Made by a program: the position numbers and the translations under genes | Shown here: piece after piece, positions 10,908 to 21,131 of the stretch | How positions within the stretch are numbered: position 1 is the first letter of the stretch | Layout of the letters: each line of letters opens with the position of its first letter | The notes under the pieces: model-generated | The model's database searches: none | The model's input: only the letters and a program-made list of their open reading frames with translations | What the model was told of the DNA's origin: nothing | From: Kordiimonadaceae bacterium | Lineage (GTDB): Bacteria > Pseudomonadota > Alphaproteobacteria > Sphingomonadales > Emcibacteraceae | Assembly (NCBI GenBank): GCA_018675425.1 | Contig: JABGYD010000052.1 | Location: 1 to 64,000, forward strand | Direction of reading: 5' to 3' | DNA: 64,000 nt

Positions 10908-11513
10908 ATGTCAGAAGATAATTATTTTAATGTTGGGAATAGGAGCGATAAGGCAATCGCACCAACACAATTTGACGTCGGACAGTTTGCAAAAGTAAAG
11001 CATCCAGAACCATATTGTTTTGAAGTAAATCTGGTTGCTGAAGCTGGTAATATGCAATCTAAGTCTGGAACTGTGTCGGTAAATATTCCAGGTTTTAGCC
11101 CAGTCACACTTTACTGTGATGAGCAGCCGCCGGTGGGTGAAGATACTGCACCCCCACCGCTAGCTTTTTTCGCGGCTGGCATTGGCTTTTGTTTAATGAC
11201 CCACCTAACCGATATATTAACAGCTAGAAAAATAAAAATTGATAGTTTGAAGCTTGAACAACGTATCAAATTTAGAACTAATTTGGGACATATGCGTGAC
11301 CATGGCTATATGACAGAGGGTGGATGCGATATGGTTGAGACCCACGTGATTATAGATAGTCCGGAACCGGAAGAAAAAATTATAGATTTATTAAGTGAGG
11401 CGGAAGGTGGGTGCATGGCACATTACGCTCTACGAAACCCAATTCCATGGTCAACCAGACTTGTTTATAATGGAAATGAAGCGGTTAACCGTTCAGGGAA
11501 TGAAGTTAAGTGA
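10908..11513 (+). CDS. OsmC family protein
   Basis: PPPLAFFAAGIGFCLMTHLTDILTARKIKIDSLKLEQRIKF and late cysteine in EAEGGCMAHYALRNPI match OsmC-like fold motifs. Confidence 0.75.
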   Translation: MSEDNYFNVGNRSDKAIAPTQFDVGQFAKVKHPEPYCFEVNLVAEAGNMQSKSGTVSVNIPGFSPVTLYCDEQPPVGEDTAPPPLAFFAAGIGFCLMTHLTDILTARKIKIDSLKLEQRIKFRTNLGHMRDHGYMTEGGCDMVETHVIIDSPEPEEKIIDLLSEAEGGCMAHYALRNPIPWSTRLVYNGNEAVNRSGNEVK

Positions 11514-11594
11514 ACTAATTAAATTTTTTATTAGTATTATTAAGGATTTATCTAGGGTCCTATAAATGATTATGGATATGTAAGGAAATATTAA

Positions 11595-12521
11595 ATGGCA
11601 CGTGATGATGAACTTCTAGATAATTGGTGGGATGATGCCTTCTCAGGCCCAGTAAGTTTTATGCGGTTCAAGTTTTCAAAAGATCTTGAAAATGCTGATA
11701 TAGCTGTGCTTGGGGTACCGTATGATTTAGGTACAACAAATCGTCCAGGTGCCCGCTTTGGTCCGCGAGCAATGCGAGAACAATCAACTTTAACAGGTGA
11801 GTTTGAATATGGGCTCTGGCCTTGGGATTATCATATAGCAGAGCATCATAAGGTAATTGATTACGGTGATATATGTAATTTTGTTGGTTATCCTGAGCGC
11901 ATGACTGATGCTTTGCAGAAGACTGTAGATGAAATTCTTGCCAGTGACACAGCTTGTTTTTCTATGGGGGGGGACCATTTTATTTCACTTCCTCTGCTGC
12001 GCTCTCACGTTAAAAAGTTTGGACCATTAGCTCTAATTCATTTTGATGCCCATTCTGATACATGGGTTGATGAAGATTATAATCATGGCACAATGTTTTA
12101 TCATGCAATAAAAGAAGGTCTTATTGATACTAAACACTCTATTCAGGTAGGTCTGAGAACTCCTAACCCTGAAACACATGGTATTGAGATTATTTTTGCT
12201 GACGAACTAGATGAAATGAAGGCATCTGAAGTAGCAGAGCGCATTAAAAAGCGTGTTGGTAATAATAATGCCTATCTCACATTCGACATTGACTTCCTTG
12301 ATCCTGCCTATGCGCCTGGAACAGGAACACCAGTATCTGGCGGCCCTAGTGTAATTAAAGGCCGTAACATTTTAAAAGCTTTAGCAGGACTAAACATAGT
12401 TGGCGGTGATCTTGTTGAAATTGCTCCAGCTTATGATCCAATTGGAAATATTACTGCTGTTGCAGGTGCTACTTTAGGAGGTGATATTTTATATCTTATT
12501 TCTGAAGCTCTTCGACGCTAA
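11595..12521 (+). CDS. Agmatinase/arginase (ureohydrolase) family protein
   Basis: SMGGDHFISLPLL, LIHFDAHSDTW, YLTFDIDFLDPAYAPGTGTPVSGG, VGGDLVEIAPAYDP: ureohydrolase Mn-ligand motifs. Confidence 0.93.
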   Translation: MARDDELLDNWWDDAFSGPVSFMRFKFSKDLENADIAVLGVPYDLGTTNRPGARFGPRAMREQSTLTGEFEYGLWPWDYHIAEHHKVIDYGDICNFVGYPERMTDALQKTVDEILASDTACFSMGGDHFISLPLLRSHVKKFGPLALIHFDAHSDTWVDEDYNHGTMFYHAIKEGLIDTKHSIQVGLRTPNPETHGIEIIFADELDEMKASEVAERIKKRVGNNNAYLTFDIDFLDPAYAPGTGTPVSGGPSVIKGRNILKALAGLNIVGGDLVEIAPAYDPIGNITAVAGATLGGDILYLISEALRR

Positions 12522-12538
12522 CTTCTTAGGCTTAGTTC

Positions 12539-13267
12539 TTAAAGTTCTCGTAGCCAGATATTACGGTAACTAACCTTATGATCATGGTCTTGAAGGTAAA
12601 TTGGCAAGTCTCCATGTTCTTTATAAGAAGGGGACCCAATGTAGATAGTAGGCCCCATAAGAGCTACGTTATTTTGTATAAGTACACCATTATGGATCAC
12701 AGTCATCCTCGCCGGCGAAATAACTGAACCATTTTTTCCAAAGCGTGGTGCAGTATAGATAATATCGTAATTTTGCCATTCCTTAGCTGGTTTTGTGGCA
12801 TTCACTAATGGAATATGTTGCTTATATAAGGAGCCAGCCTGACCGTTATTATAGGTTTTGTTAATATAGCTGTCGAGTATTTGAACTTCATAAAACTGCT
12901 GCAAAAATACTCCACTATTACCCCGATCTTGACCAATAAATTTGTCATCAAGTGTTGGTATCTTCCATTCAAGGTGGAGCTGCACATCACCAAATGAATT
13001 TTTAGTTCGTATATCTTTTGTGCCGGGCTTAACGGTCATCTCGCCATTTTCAATATTCCATTCGTTTTTACCACCAGTTATACTTTCCCATGCACTATGA
13101 TCTAGAATAATTGCATCAGATGGTGCTGAACCATTTTTGCCAGTATTTACCTTAATGGGTTCTTTATTCCAAACTTCAGTGGTTTTAGGATCTGCTGATA
13201 ATTGGCCCCATGACAGACTGGATGATATAATTAGGGCAGCAGTTACTATTGAAGTAATTTTGAACAT
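12539..13267 (-). CDS. DUF1080 (3-keto-disaccharide hydrolase-like) domain protein, secreted
   Basis: Signal peptide; NEWNIENGEMTVKPGTKDIRTKNSFGDVQLHLEWKIP...GNSGVFLQQFYEVQILDSY...LPIYLQDHDHKVSYRNIWLREL. Confidence 0.9.
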   Translation of the reverse strand: MFKITSIVTAALIISSSLSWGQLSADPKTTEVWNKEPIKVNTGKNGSAPSDAIILDHSAWESITGGKNEWNIENGEMTVKPGTKDIRTKNSFGDVQLHLEWKIPTLDDKFIGQDRGNSGVFLQQFYEVQILDSYINKTYNNGQAGSLYKQHIPLVNATKPAKEWQNYDIIYTAPRFGKNGSVISPARMTVIHNGVLIQNNVALMGPTIYIGSPSYKEHGDLPIYLQDHDHKVSYRNIWLREL

Positions 13268-13376
13268 CTATTTTTCCAATGTATAATTTTATATTTTAAA
13301 GATAAAGTTTCCAAAGAATGCTGTCAATTAGATCAGTAAACAGTTATAATTTTATGCATAAAATTCAGGAGAAAAG

Positions 13377-15068
13377 ATGGCTAATTTTGATGGTTTTGAC
13401 TATGATGTTATAATAGTTGGTTCAGGGGCTGGCGGTGGAATGTCAGCACATATATTAACAGAAGCGGGTATACGTGTTTTGATGCTTGAAGCTGGTAGAG
13501 ATTATGATCCAGTGGAAGAAACGCCAATGTTTAATGAAAACCATGAGGCTCCGCTTCGAGGGGAAGGGACGTCAGATAAAGACTTTGGATTTTATGATGC
13601 CACGGTTGATGGCGGTTGGTCCGTTCCAGGAGAACCCTATACCGTTGCTGAGGGCGAGGATTTTTTATGGTGGCGATCTCGTATGCTTGGTGGTCGCACT
13701 AATCATTTTGGGAGATATGTGCCACGGTTTAATGACCGGGACTTTAAACCATTCAGTCATGACGGCTTAGGGGTTGATTGGCCACTCGACTATGATGAAG
13801 TAAAACCGTGGTATGATAAATGTGAAAAATTAGTTGGTGTTAGTGGTAATAACCCTGGTATTTATGACGTGCCAGATAGTGGAGAAGGTGTGCTTCAACC
13901 TCATGCCAAACCAAGAGTTTATGAACTTTTAGTTCAGGAAGCTTGTGATAAATTAGGACTTCCTATCGTGCCTATGCGACGTGCTATTTTGACTAGAGCA
14001 ATTGGTGAGCGTGAAGCATGTTACAATGCAACTCACTGTGGGCGGGGTTGTTCAATTGGTGCTGCCTTTCAAACGACAACGTCTGTGATACCGTGGGCAA
14101 AGGATACGGGTAATCTCAAAGTAGTGACTGATGCGATGGTTAAGGAGGTCCATTTGAATGCTAATGGCATGGCGTCTGGGGTGACATTTATCAACCGGAA
14201 AAATATGGAAAATATTAGAGTTAACGCAGACGTTGTTATTTTGGCTGCAAGTGCTTGTGAGACAGCCCGACTAATGCTTAATTCTAAAAGCGATAAATTT
14301 CCAAATGGTATTGCCAATAGTAGTGGTCAGGTAGGTCGTAATCTTATGGATAGCACTGGTGCTGACATTAGCGGTCATATACCAGCTTTGAAAGGTAGGC
14401 CTAAATATAATGAAGATGGCCTTGCGGGTAATCATCTTTATATTCCATGGTGGGATTATGAAGGCCAGGATAATGGCTCAGTTAAATTTAAACGCGGATA
14501 TCACCTTGAGATCGGGGGAGGTTTTGGAGAGCCAGGCATGGGGATCAGTGGGGATGTCGATGGTTATGGTAAGACTGCAAAACAAACTGTTCGAGATAAT
14601 TATGGCAGTAATATTGGTTTTGCTCTCCGCGGTGAAATGGTTGTTAGTGATAATTGTTACTGTGAAATTGACCCTGATGTGAAAGATAAATGGGGTATAC
14701 CTGTGCTTAAGTTTCATTGGAAATGGTCAGATGAGGAACTTAATCAGACTGCACATGGCCTTGAATGGGGCGAGAAGTTGATTAAAGCTATGGGTGGAGT
14801 AGTTACTTCACCAAAACGAACACCTGAACAAGCAATTCTTGCTGGGGGACAAATTATTCATGAAGTTGGTACCACCCGTATGGGTGATGACCCTGGGACT
14901 TCAGTTACTAATAAGTGGGGACAAACCTGGGATGTGGAAAATCTTTATGTCATGGATGGTGGTGTATTTGCTTCAAACCCACATAAAAACTGTACTATTA
15001 CCATACTTACCCTAGCAATGAAAAATTCAACAAAGCTGGCAGAAAAAATGAATAGAGCAGCGTCATGA
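13377..15068 (+). CDS. GMC-family oxidoreductase (gluconate/sugar dehydrogenase large-subunit type)
   Basis: YDVIIVGSGAGGGMSAHILTEAGIRVLMLEAG FAD motif; RSRMLGGRTNHFGRYVPRF; C-terminal GTTRMGDDPGTSVTNKWGQTWDVENLYVMDGGVFASNPHKNCTITILTLAMK. Confidence 0.94.
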   Translation: MANFDGFDYDVIIVGSGAGGGMSAHILTEAGIRVLMLEAGRDYDPVEETPMFNENHEAPLRGEGTSDKDFGFYDATVDGGWSVPGEPYTVAEGEDFLWWRSRMLGGRTNHFGRYVPRFNDRDFKPFSHDGLGVDWPLDYDEVKPWYDKCEKLVGVSGNNPGIYDVPDSGEGVLQPHAKPRVYELLVQEACDKLGLPIVPMRRAILTRAIGEREACYNATHCGRGCSIGAAFQTTTSVIPWAKDTGNLKVVTDAMVKEVHLNANGMASGVTFINRKNMENIRVNADVVILAASACETARLMLNSKSDKFPNGIANSSGQVGRNLMDSTGADISGHIPALKGRPKYNEDGLAGNHLYIPWWDYEGQDNGSVKFKRGYHLEIGGGFGEPGMGISGDVDGYGKTAKQTVRDNYGSNIGFALRGEMVVSDNCYCEIDPDVKDKWGIPVLKFHWKWSDEELNQTAHGLEWGEKLIKAMGGVVTSPKRTPEQAILAGGQIIHEVGTTRMGDDPGTSVTNKWGQTWDVENLYVMDGGVFASNPHKNCTITILTLAMKNSTKLAEKMNRAAS

Positions 15069-15778
15069 GTGAAAAATATATTTCAAAAATAAATCGCCGG
15101 GATAGTTTGAAATGGCTTGGGTCCATGACCTCAGTAGTTGTTATTGGTGGAGTAGTAGTCGCTTGTGATGCGCCAGAGCCAAAAATTCCTGATATTGATC
15201 CAAATAGTAACTGGCCGAATGTTAAATTTAAAGTTATTGATGGGCCCAAATATGGTCAGGACCCAGACCTTATTAATCCGGTAACGCCATGGCCAAGAAC
15301 ATTAAATAAAGCCCAACTTAACCTTATTGCGCATCTAAGTGACATCATTTGTCCGACGGATGATAAAGGGCCCTCGGCTACCTTTGTTGGTGTCCCTGAA
15401 GTAATTGATGAATGGGTTAGTGCGCCATATGAAGTCCAACAAAAAGATCGTGGACTTATTTTAAATGGACTTCAATGGCTTGATGATGAGGCAAATCGAC
15501 GATTTGATAATGACTTTCTATCGGTCAGTGATGCTATGAAAAATTTAATTATAAATGATATTGCTTATAGGAAAAATTTGAATAACCCTGAATTTGAACA
15601 TGCCGTACTTTTCTTTTCAAAATTACGAACATTGGTGTTTGGAGGTTACTTCACTAGTCCAGAAGGTATGGTAGATATTGGTTATATTGGCAATATTCCT
15701 ATAATAGGTGATTATCCGGGTCCAACTGATGAGGCGATGACCCATTTGAATGAAATTATTGCTAATTTACCTTCTTAA
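15065..15778 (+). CDS. Gluconate 2-dehydrogenase subunit 3 family protein (Tat/lipoprotein-like signal)
   Basis: [24 protein letters not shown] signal; [36 protein letters not shown] overlap with upstream GMC gene. Confidence 0.9.
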   Translation: MSEKYISKINRRDSLKWLGSMTSVVVIGGVVVACDAPEPKIPDIDPNSNWPNVKFKVIDGPKYGQDPDLINPVTPWPRTLNKAQLNLIAHLSDIICPTDDKGPSATFVGVPEVIDEWVSAPYEVQQKDRGLILNGLQWLDDEANRRFDNDFLSVSDAMKNLIINDIAYRKNLNNPEFEHAVLFFSKLRTLVFGGYFTSPEGMVDIGYIGNIPIIGDYPGPTDEAMTHLNEIIANLPS

Positions 15779-16707
15779 TCATCTTCTTCAATAAAAGTAG
15801 TTACACTTTGACGCGGAGTTTCATTTACGCGCAGCTCAAATACGTCTGGCCGAGCGTAGTGCCCTATAACGTCCATATCATATCGTGATTTTGTGATATC
15901 ATCCATGTTAATGTCAGCACTTATTAATCCCTCTTCCCCAAAAAGGGGCCCCGCTAGAATGTCACCAAGCGGACCAATGATGACGCTTCCACCATTAATT
16001 AAAACGTCATTTTCTGCCCAATTTTTGATATTAAGTCCCTGCTCAGCCGGTGATGCTTGATATTGACAAGCTGAGACAACAAAGCATCGCCCTTCAAGAG
16101 CTATGTGCTGCATAGTAGATTGCCATGCAGGGCGCGCATCTACTGTTGGTGCGCACCAAATTTCAGTACCCTTGGCATACATTGCCATACGAAGAAGCGG
16201 CATATAGTTTTCCCAACAAATCACTGCACTTGCTTTTCCTGCATTTGTGTCCACAACAGGAAGGGTCGATCCATCTCCTTGTCCCCAGATTAGTCTTTCA
16301 GAACCGGTAGGCATAAGCTTTCGGTGTTTGTGTGTAAGACCTTTACTGGGATCAATAAAAAGGGCTGTACAATACAGCGTAGATCCCGCACGTTCTATAA
16401 CACCAATGACAATCGAAGTATTTATGGACGAAGACATATTACATAGAGCGTTAATTTCTGGTCCTGCTAGATCAACAGCAGTATCAAAGTACTTTTTATA
16501 AGTAATTCTCCCACTCTCAAGTCTAAAGCCAAGCTGCGTACCAAAGCCTTCCCCTTTTGGGTATCCACCTAATATCGCTTCTGGCATAACGACGAGGTCG
16601 GTACCCTTAAGTTTATCTTTAAAAGAAAGTATTTTATTAAGTGTAGCCTCAGTTCCTTTAGGACTGGGACTAATTTGTAGAGCGCTTATATTTTTATTTT
16701 TTGCCAT
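15775..16707 (-). CDS. Carbon-nitrogen hydrolase, nitrilase-like
   Basis: [15 protein letters not shown] (Glu), [19 protein letters not shown] (Lys), [21 protein letters not shown] (Cys): nitrilase catalytic triad. Confidence 0.92.
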   Translation of the reverse strand: MAKNKNISALQISPSPKGTEATLNKILSFKDKLKGTDLVVMPEAILGGYPKGEGFGTQLGFRLESGRITYKKYFDTAVDLAGPEINALCNMSSSINTSIVIGVIERAGSTLYCTALFIDPSKGLTHKHRKLMPTGSERLIWGQGDGSTLPVVDTNAGKASAVICWENYMPLLRMAMYAKGTEIWCAPTVDARPAWQSTMQHIALEGRCFVVSACQYQASPAEQGLNIKNWAENDVLINGGSVIIGPLGDILAGPLFGEEGLISADINMDDITKSRYDMDVIGHYARPDVFELRVNETPRQSVTTFIEEDD

Positions 16708-16708
16708 A

Positions 16709-17551
16709 TCAATTTCTTAGGTTAAAACTATTTTTTACATCTGCTGCGGTTGCGATAGAACGATTAATCTTGTGTGCTTCTTTAGCTGAAAAAGCTATCA
16801 TTTGAGCATTGTTTTCTAAAATTAATCCTTTTCCATCCCATATATTATTCTCAAATCCAACCCGAATATGAGCGTTGAGGCTTGCTGCACGAGTTACACA
16901 TTCTCTCTCATTCTCAGAAAATCCGCATGCTGCCCATGGCACTTTTGAGGATTTGGCGGCATCCCATAAAGTTTTTACCTTGGACTTTTCAGCGTCTATG
17001 TTACCTTGGTAATTACCAAATACAAATAAGACGAACGGATTATCGTTTTGAAATAAGCCATTTTTTCGATAGCATTCAAATCTTTGAAAATCATTATTGT
17101 CGTATAGAATAAATTGTGGAAAAATTTTTTCTAGTTTTAGCCAATCTATAAATTTTGAAAAATCGAGCATCTCTCGATCACTTGGACATAATTCTCGGAG
17201 AGCGATCGAAACAGCCTCTGGCCTTAATGACTTTACCATGTGCATCTGCTGTTTACGACTATATATGCCTACAGATTCTGTCGTTGTTTGAATTATTATA
17301 TTTTCGCCCACGGCATTTTTTATAGCTTTAATAGATGCTCTGTAGCGTTCTACATCAAGTGAGTGTCCACCCTCATTATCCCGGACATGTAAATGAAGAA
17401 TACTTGCTCCATTATCAATGATTTGTTCGGCACAAAGCGCCATTTCATCTGGGGTAATAGGAATATTCGGATGATCAACCTTTTGTCGTCTTGCGCCATT
17501 AGGGGCAGACATAATTATAAATGGGTCAAGCATAGTATGAAATAAACTCAA
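16709..17551 (-). CDS. BKACE / 3-keto-5-aminohexanoate cleavage family protein (DUF849)
   Basis: [61 protein letters not shown]. Confidence 0.92.
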   Translation of the reverse strand: MSLFHTMLDPFIIMSAPNGARRQKVDHPNIPITPDEMALCAEQIIDNGASILHLHVRDNEGGHSLDVERYRASIKAIKNAVGENIIIQTTTESVGIYSRKQQMHMVKSLRPEAVSIALRELCPSDREMLDFSKFIDWLKLEKIFPQFILYDNNDFQRFECYRKNGLFQNDNPFVLFVFGNYQGNIDAEKSKVKTLWDAAKSSKVPWAACGFSENERECVTRAASLNAHIRVGFENNIWDGKGLILENNAQMIAFSAKEAHKINRSIATAADVKNSFNLRN

Positions 17552-17691
17552 ATTTTGAAACCGGGTAAATTAATTTTAACTTTATTTATAGGTTGGTAAA
17601 GTAAAAACTATGTGTTTAGGGTTTTACTTAAACATAAACAGCCATTAAAAGGAATTTAAATATAATTATAAAATACTTGTTATTAGCGTAT

Positions 17692-18753
17692 TTATTCTTC
17701 TGATAACTTCTTAATAATTTTTCTCATCATAACTCCCGGTTTGTCAGCTTTAATGCCGATTTCGCGGTAAGTGTGTGTATCGTTTTCAATTATTCTCTGT
17801 AGATGGCGAATTGCAAAAAGATCTTCTTCGAACCCCGCCTGAACCATATCGCCCTGTTTTTTACTGTAATTAATATCACTAAGTTCGTAGTTTCTGGCGA
17901 TAAACCAAAAATAGTGTGTGCTACTTTCAGTTTCTGGCGTTACATAGTGACTAACGTAATGGCCTACTTCAGGTTGTTCTAAACCATTTTCATCAATAGG
18001 AATAAGTAAGCCATAGCCCTTGTTGGTTGAGGGACTTTCATATCTACCACCAGACTTATAAATAACTTTTTTCTTTCCAAAATCTAAATTTGGATGAAAA
18101 AAGGGTCTAAGTAGGTTCCAGTCCTCTAGCTCACGATAAAAAGTTATTTGATCACCATCTTGTTCAACTTTTATCGGTGCAGTAGTATATTCCTGTGGAA
18201 ATTTAAATGTTTCTGCGTGCAAAAAGGGCAAATGTGAAAGATCACAAAGATTCTCCTGCATAAGAATGTAGCTTCCTTCCAGATGATTATAAGGTCCGAC
18301 GACATGGGTCCATTTATCCATATCATGGACAGGAAGTTCAGGTATTTTTTCTTCAATAGCATCTGATAAATTACCCATCCAGACCCAAACCATTGGCCCT
18401 ATTTCCTTTGCAGCATATTTTTTAATACCTGTACGAGGGCAGTTTTCCTGGCATGGTACGTCCGTTATATTACCGTCATGATCATATTTTATTCCATGAT
18501 ATTTACAACGAATTCCCCCCTCTTCAAGAGTACTTTCTGCTAGGGGAAAACTGCGGTGGGCACAACGATTTTGTAAAACAACCACGCCTCCTTCTTCGTC
18601 GCGGTAAATTACTAGAGACCGATTGAGTATTGTTCTTTCTTTAAGATTACGGGTGATTTCTGAAGCAAGACCAATAACATACCAGTAGTTATAAAGTAGT
18701 GGTGTATTTATATCGGCGAGGTCGTTTGCACAGTAAGAAGGTTTTCTTTTCAT
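17692..18753 (-). CDS. Rieske [2Fe-2S] non-haem iron oxygenase alpha subunit (VanA-like)
   Basis: Rieske CAHRSFPLAESTLEEGGIRCKYHGIKYDHDG; mononuclear Fe ligands in NLCDLSHLPFLHAETF. Confidence 0.92.
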   Translation of the reverse strand: MKRKPSYCANDLADINTPLLYNYWYVIGLASEITRNLKERTILNRSLVIYRDEEGGVVVLQNRCAHRSFPLAESTLEEGGIRCKYHGIKYDHDGNITDVPCQENCPRTGIKKYAAKEIGPMVWVWMGNLSDAIEEKIPELPVHDMDKWTHVVGPYNHLEGSYILMQENLCDLSHLPFLHAETFKFPQEYTTAPIKVEQDGDQITFYRELEDWNLLRPFFHPNLDFGKKKVIYKSGGRYESPSTNKGYGLLIPIDENGLEQPEVGHYVSHYVTPETESSTHYFWFIARNYELSDINYSKKQGDMVQAGFEEDLFAIRHLQRIIENDTHTYREIGIKADKPGVMMRKIIKKLSEE

Positions 18754-18851
18754 TAATAAGTTCGCTTTTATTTTTATTTAGGTATTTTTTCGAAATTAGA
18801 TTATCACAGAACTATAGTAAAATTTACTAACAATACAAGGTCAGACGAGAC

Positions 18852-19766
18852 TTGTCGGAACAAATACAAGAGGCTAAAGCTCACATTGATATGGTTGCAT
18901 TTGTTGCCCTGCTTATTGGCGGGATTGCAATCGGCACATCACCGATTTTTATGCGTTACGCGCAAGAAGTTGTAACACCCACCTCGGCTGCCTTTTGGCG
19001 GTTAGTATTATCCCTTCCAATTTTAATTTCTTGGCAACTATATGATATTACTAAGAATACCAAAAAAAATACGCCGGGCTTAAGGTTGTTGGAAATGAAG
19101 CCTTTTGTTATTATTGGTTTCTTCTTTGCCCTTGACCTGACCTTGTGGCACTGGTCGGTGCAACTTACAACAGTCGCTAACGCAACATTACTTGCCAATA
19201 TGGCAGCTATTTTTACAGCAATAGGCGGCTTTCTCTTTTTTGGAGAAAGGTTTAGCATAACTTTTATAGCAGGGATGGTATTGGCTCTTTTTGGAGCGAT
19301 GTCATTAATGGGCAGTAGTGTTGAGCTTGGTTCAAACCACCTGATTGGTGATTTCATAGGTCTTGTCACAGCTTTTGCTTATGCGGGGTATATGATTGCT
19401 AGTGCACAAGCCCGAAAGAAATATTCGACTGTATCAATTGTGCTAGGTACATCCTTGGTTGGCTGTGTATTTTTATTTCCTATCGCAATGTACGAAGCAG
19501 GAAATTTCATGCCACTGTCTTTGATTGACTGGCTCCCGTTGTTGGCGCTAGGGTGGTTCACTCACGTGGTGGGCCAAAGCTTGATTGTCTATGCGCTGGC
19601 TCACCTTCCCGCTGCGCTTGGTTCGGTGGGCCTTTTAATCCAGCCGATGGTAGCGGCTATTCTTGCCTGGATGTTGTTTTCAGAAGTACTTGGAATATAT
19701 CATTTTTTCGGTGCTACGTTAATTATAAGCGGGATTTTTATTTGTAAAAAAGGAGTTAGAAAATGA
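18852..19766 (+). CDS. EamA/DMT superfamily transporter
   Basis: About ten hydrophobic TM segments in two EamA-like repeats; TTG start. Confidence 0.88.
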   Translation: MSEQIQEAKAHIDMVAFVALLIGGIAIGTSPIFMRYAQEVVTPTSAAFWRLVLSLPILISWQLYDITKNTKKNTPGLRLLEMKPFVIIGFFFALDLTLWHWSVQLTTVANATLLANMAAIFTAIGGFLFFGERFSITFIAGMVLALFGAMSLMGSSVELGSNHLIGDFIGLVTAFAYAGYMIASAQARKKYSTVSIVLGTSLVGCVFLFPIAMYEAGNFMPLSLIDWLPLLALGWFTHVVGQSLIVYALAHLPAALGSVGLLIQPMVAAILAWMLFSEVLGIYHFFGATLIISGIFICKKGVRK

Positions 19767-20914
19767 ACGAACTTCGGGACGAGATGATAAAATGGCGACA
19801 TGATATTCATAAATATCCAGAGCTTGGGTTTTACGAAAACAGAACCGCAAAAAAAATTGAAAATCTTTTGAAGTCTTTTGGTGTTGAAACGCATGCTAAT
19901 ATTGGTGGAACTGGTGTGGTTGGGGTACTAAAAAATGGTAGCTCTGATAATGCTATAGGCCTTCGAGCAGATATGGATGCGTTGCCAATACAGGAAATGG
20001 GGCGGAGTAATCATAAATCTTGCCATGATGGAAAATTTCATGGTTGTGGTCATGATGGACACTGTGCAATGTTACTTGGCGCAGCAAAAAATCTAAGTAA
20101 ATATAAAAATTTTGATGGCACAGTATACTTTATATTTCAACCATCAGAAGAAGATGGCCGCGGTGCGCTTGCGATGATGGACGATGGTTTATTTGATAAA
20201 TTTCCCATGCAAGCAATATACGGTATTCATAATATGCCGGGAATTACCAAAGGTGATATTGCTTTACGTTCGGGGCAGATGATGACATCAGAGGATAATT
20301 TTGTTATCGAATTAAATGGAAAAGGCGGGCATGCTTCCATGCCACATTTGACAATTGACCCTATCGTAGCGGGCGCGGAGGTTGTCACGGCAATGCAGTC
20401 TATTATTTCACGTTCCCTGAGCCCTGAGGAATGGGGCGTACTTTCCATTACTGAATTTATTACCGATGGGGCCAGAAATATTATTCCGTCCAATGTGATT
20501 ATAAAAGGGGACGTTAGAACACTAGACCCCAAGGTGCAGATAAAAATAGAAAAACGAATGCGAGAAATCGTGGATGGTATAGCTAAGTGCCACCTCATTA
20601 AAGCTTCAGTTGAGTATTCCTATGAATTTATAGCTCTTAAAAACTCTAAAAAAGAAACAGAAGCTGCGGCTAAAGCAGCTATAGCAGTGGTTGGAAAAAA
20701 TGCAGTGGAGGTTAACTGCTCTATTTGTCCGGCATCGGAAGACTTTGCACAGTTTTTAAAGGTGGTTCCAGGATGCTTCGTTCTACTTGGTGCCGGGGAG
20801 GGTGATAATCAGCCACCCCTTCATAACCCTTATTATGATTATGAGGATGATCTTCTTACCATTGGGCTACGTTACTGGTCTAAACTTGTAGAACAGCAAC
20901 TTAAGATGAATTAA
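19763..20914 (+). CDS. M20 family amidohydrolase (hippurate hydrolase/N-acyl amino acid hydrolase-like)
   Basis: WRHDIHKYPELGFYENRTA, GLRADMDALPI, HGCGHDGHCAMLLGAA, FQPSEEDGRGALAMMDDG; ATGA overlap with transporter gene. Confidence 0.94.
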   Translation: MNELRDEMIKWRHDIHKYPELGFYENRTAKKIENLLKSFGVETHANIGGTGVVGVLKNGSSDNAIGLRADMDALPIQEMGRSNHKSCHDGKFHGCGHDGHCAMLLGAAKNLSKYKNFDGTVYFIFQPSEEDGRGALAMMDDGLFDKFPMQAIYGIHNMPGITKGDIALRSGQMMTSEDNFVIELNGKGGHASMPHLTIDPIVAGAEVVTAMQSIISRSLSPEEWGVLSITEFITDGARNIIPSNVIIKGDVRTLDPKVQIKIEKRMREIVDGIAKCHLIKASVEYSYEFIALKNSKKETEAAAKAAIAVVGKNAVEVNCSICPASEDFAQFLKVVPGCFVLLGAGEGDNQPPLHNPYYDYEDDLLTIGLRYWSKLVEQQLKMN

Positions 20915-20928
20915 TGATGAAGTCTAAA

Positions 20929-20966
20929 AAAAGCCTCGCGAAGATGAGCGAGGCTTTTATTTTTTA
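20929..20966 (+). terminator. Rho-independent terminator (possibly bidirectional)
   Basis: AAAAGCCTCGC-gaagatga-GCGAGGCTTTT, 11-bp perfect stem followed by ATTTTTT; lies between convergent genes. Confidence 0.9.
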
Positions 20967-20979
20967 AAATTATTTATCG

Positions 20980-21126
20980 TTATTTTTTATTAATTATCAT
21001 TTTGTATAAAAAATGAGCGATGATGATGACTAAACCGGTGTATGTCACCACTGGTAGAAGATCCCATGAGATCCCTTGCAATGTTTCCTGTCCATACATA
21101 TCCCGAGTATAACGGATAAATTCCAT
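20980..21126 (-). CDS. Small single-TM membrane protein, 48 aa, last gene of the molybdenum hydroxylase operon
   Basis: Read directly from the reverse strand (not in the supplied ORF track): MEFIRYTRDMYGQETLQGISWDLLPVVTYTGLVIIIAHFLYKMIINKK*; AGAGG ribosome-binding-like site 8-9 nt upstream; starts 5 nt after the upstream stop codon; ends just before the terminator hairpin. Confidence 0.75.
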   Translation of the reverse strand: MEFIRYTRDMYGQETLQGISWDLLPVVTYTGLVIIIAHFLYKMIINKK

Positions 21127-21131
21127 TTGAA

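Noticed and set aside
18956-19369. 137-aa minus-strand ORF
   Set aside because: Antisense to the EamA transporter gene; composition mirrors the coding strand.
20227-20598. 123-aa minus-strand ORF
   Set aside because: Antisense to the M20 amidohydrolase gene; shadow ORF.
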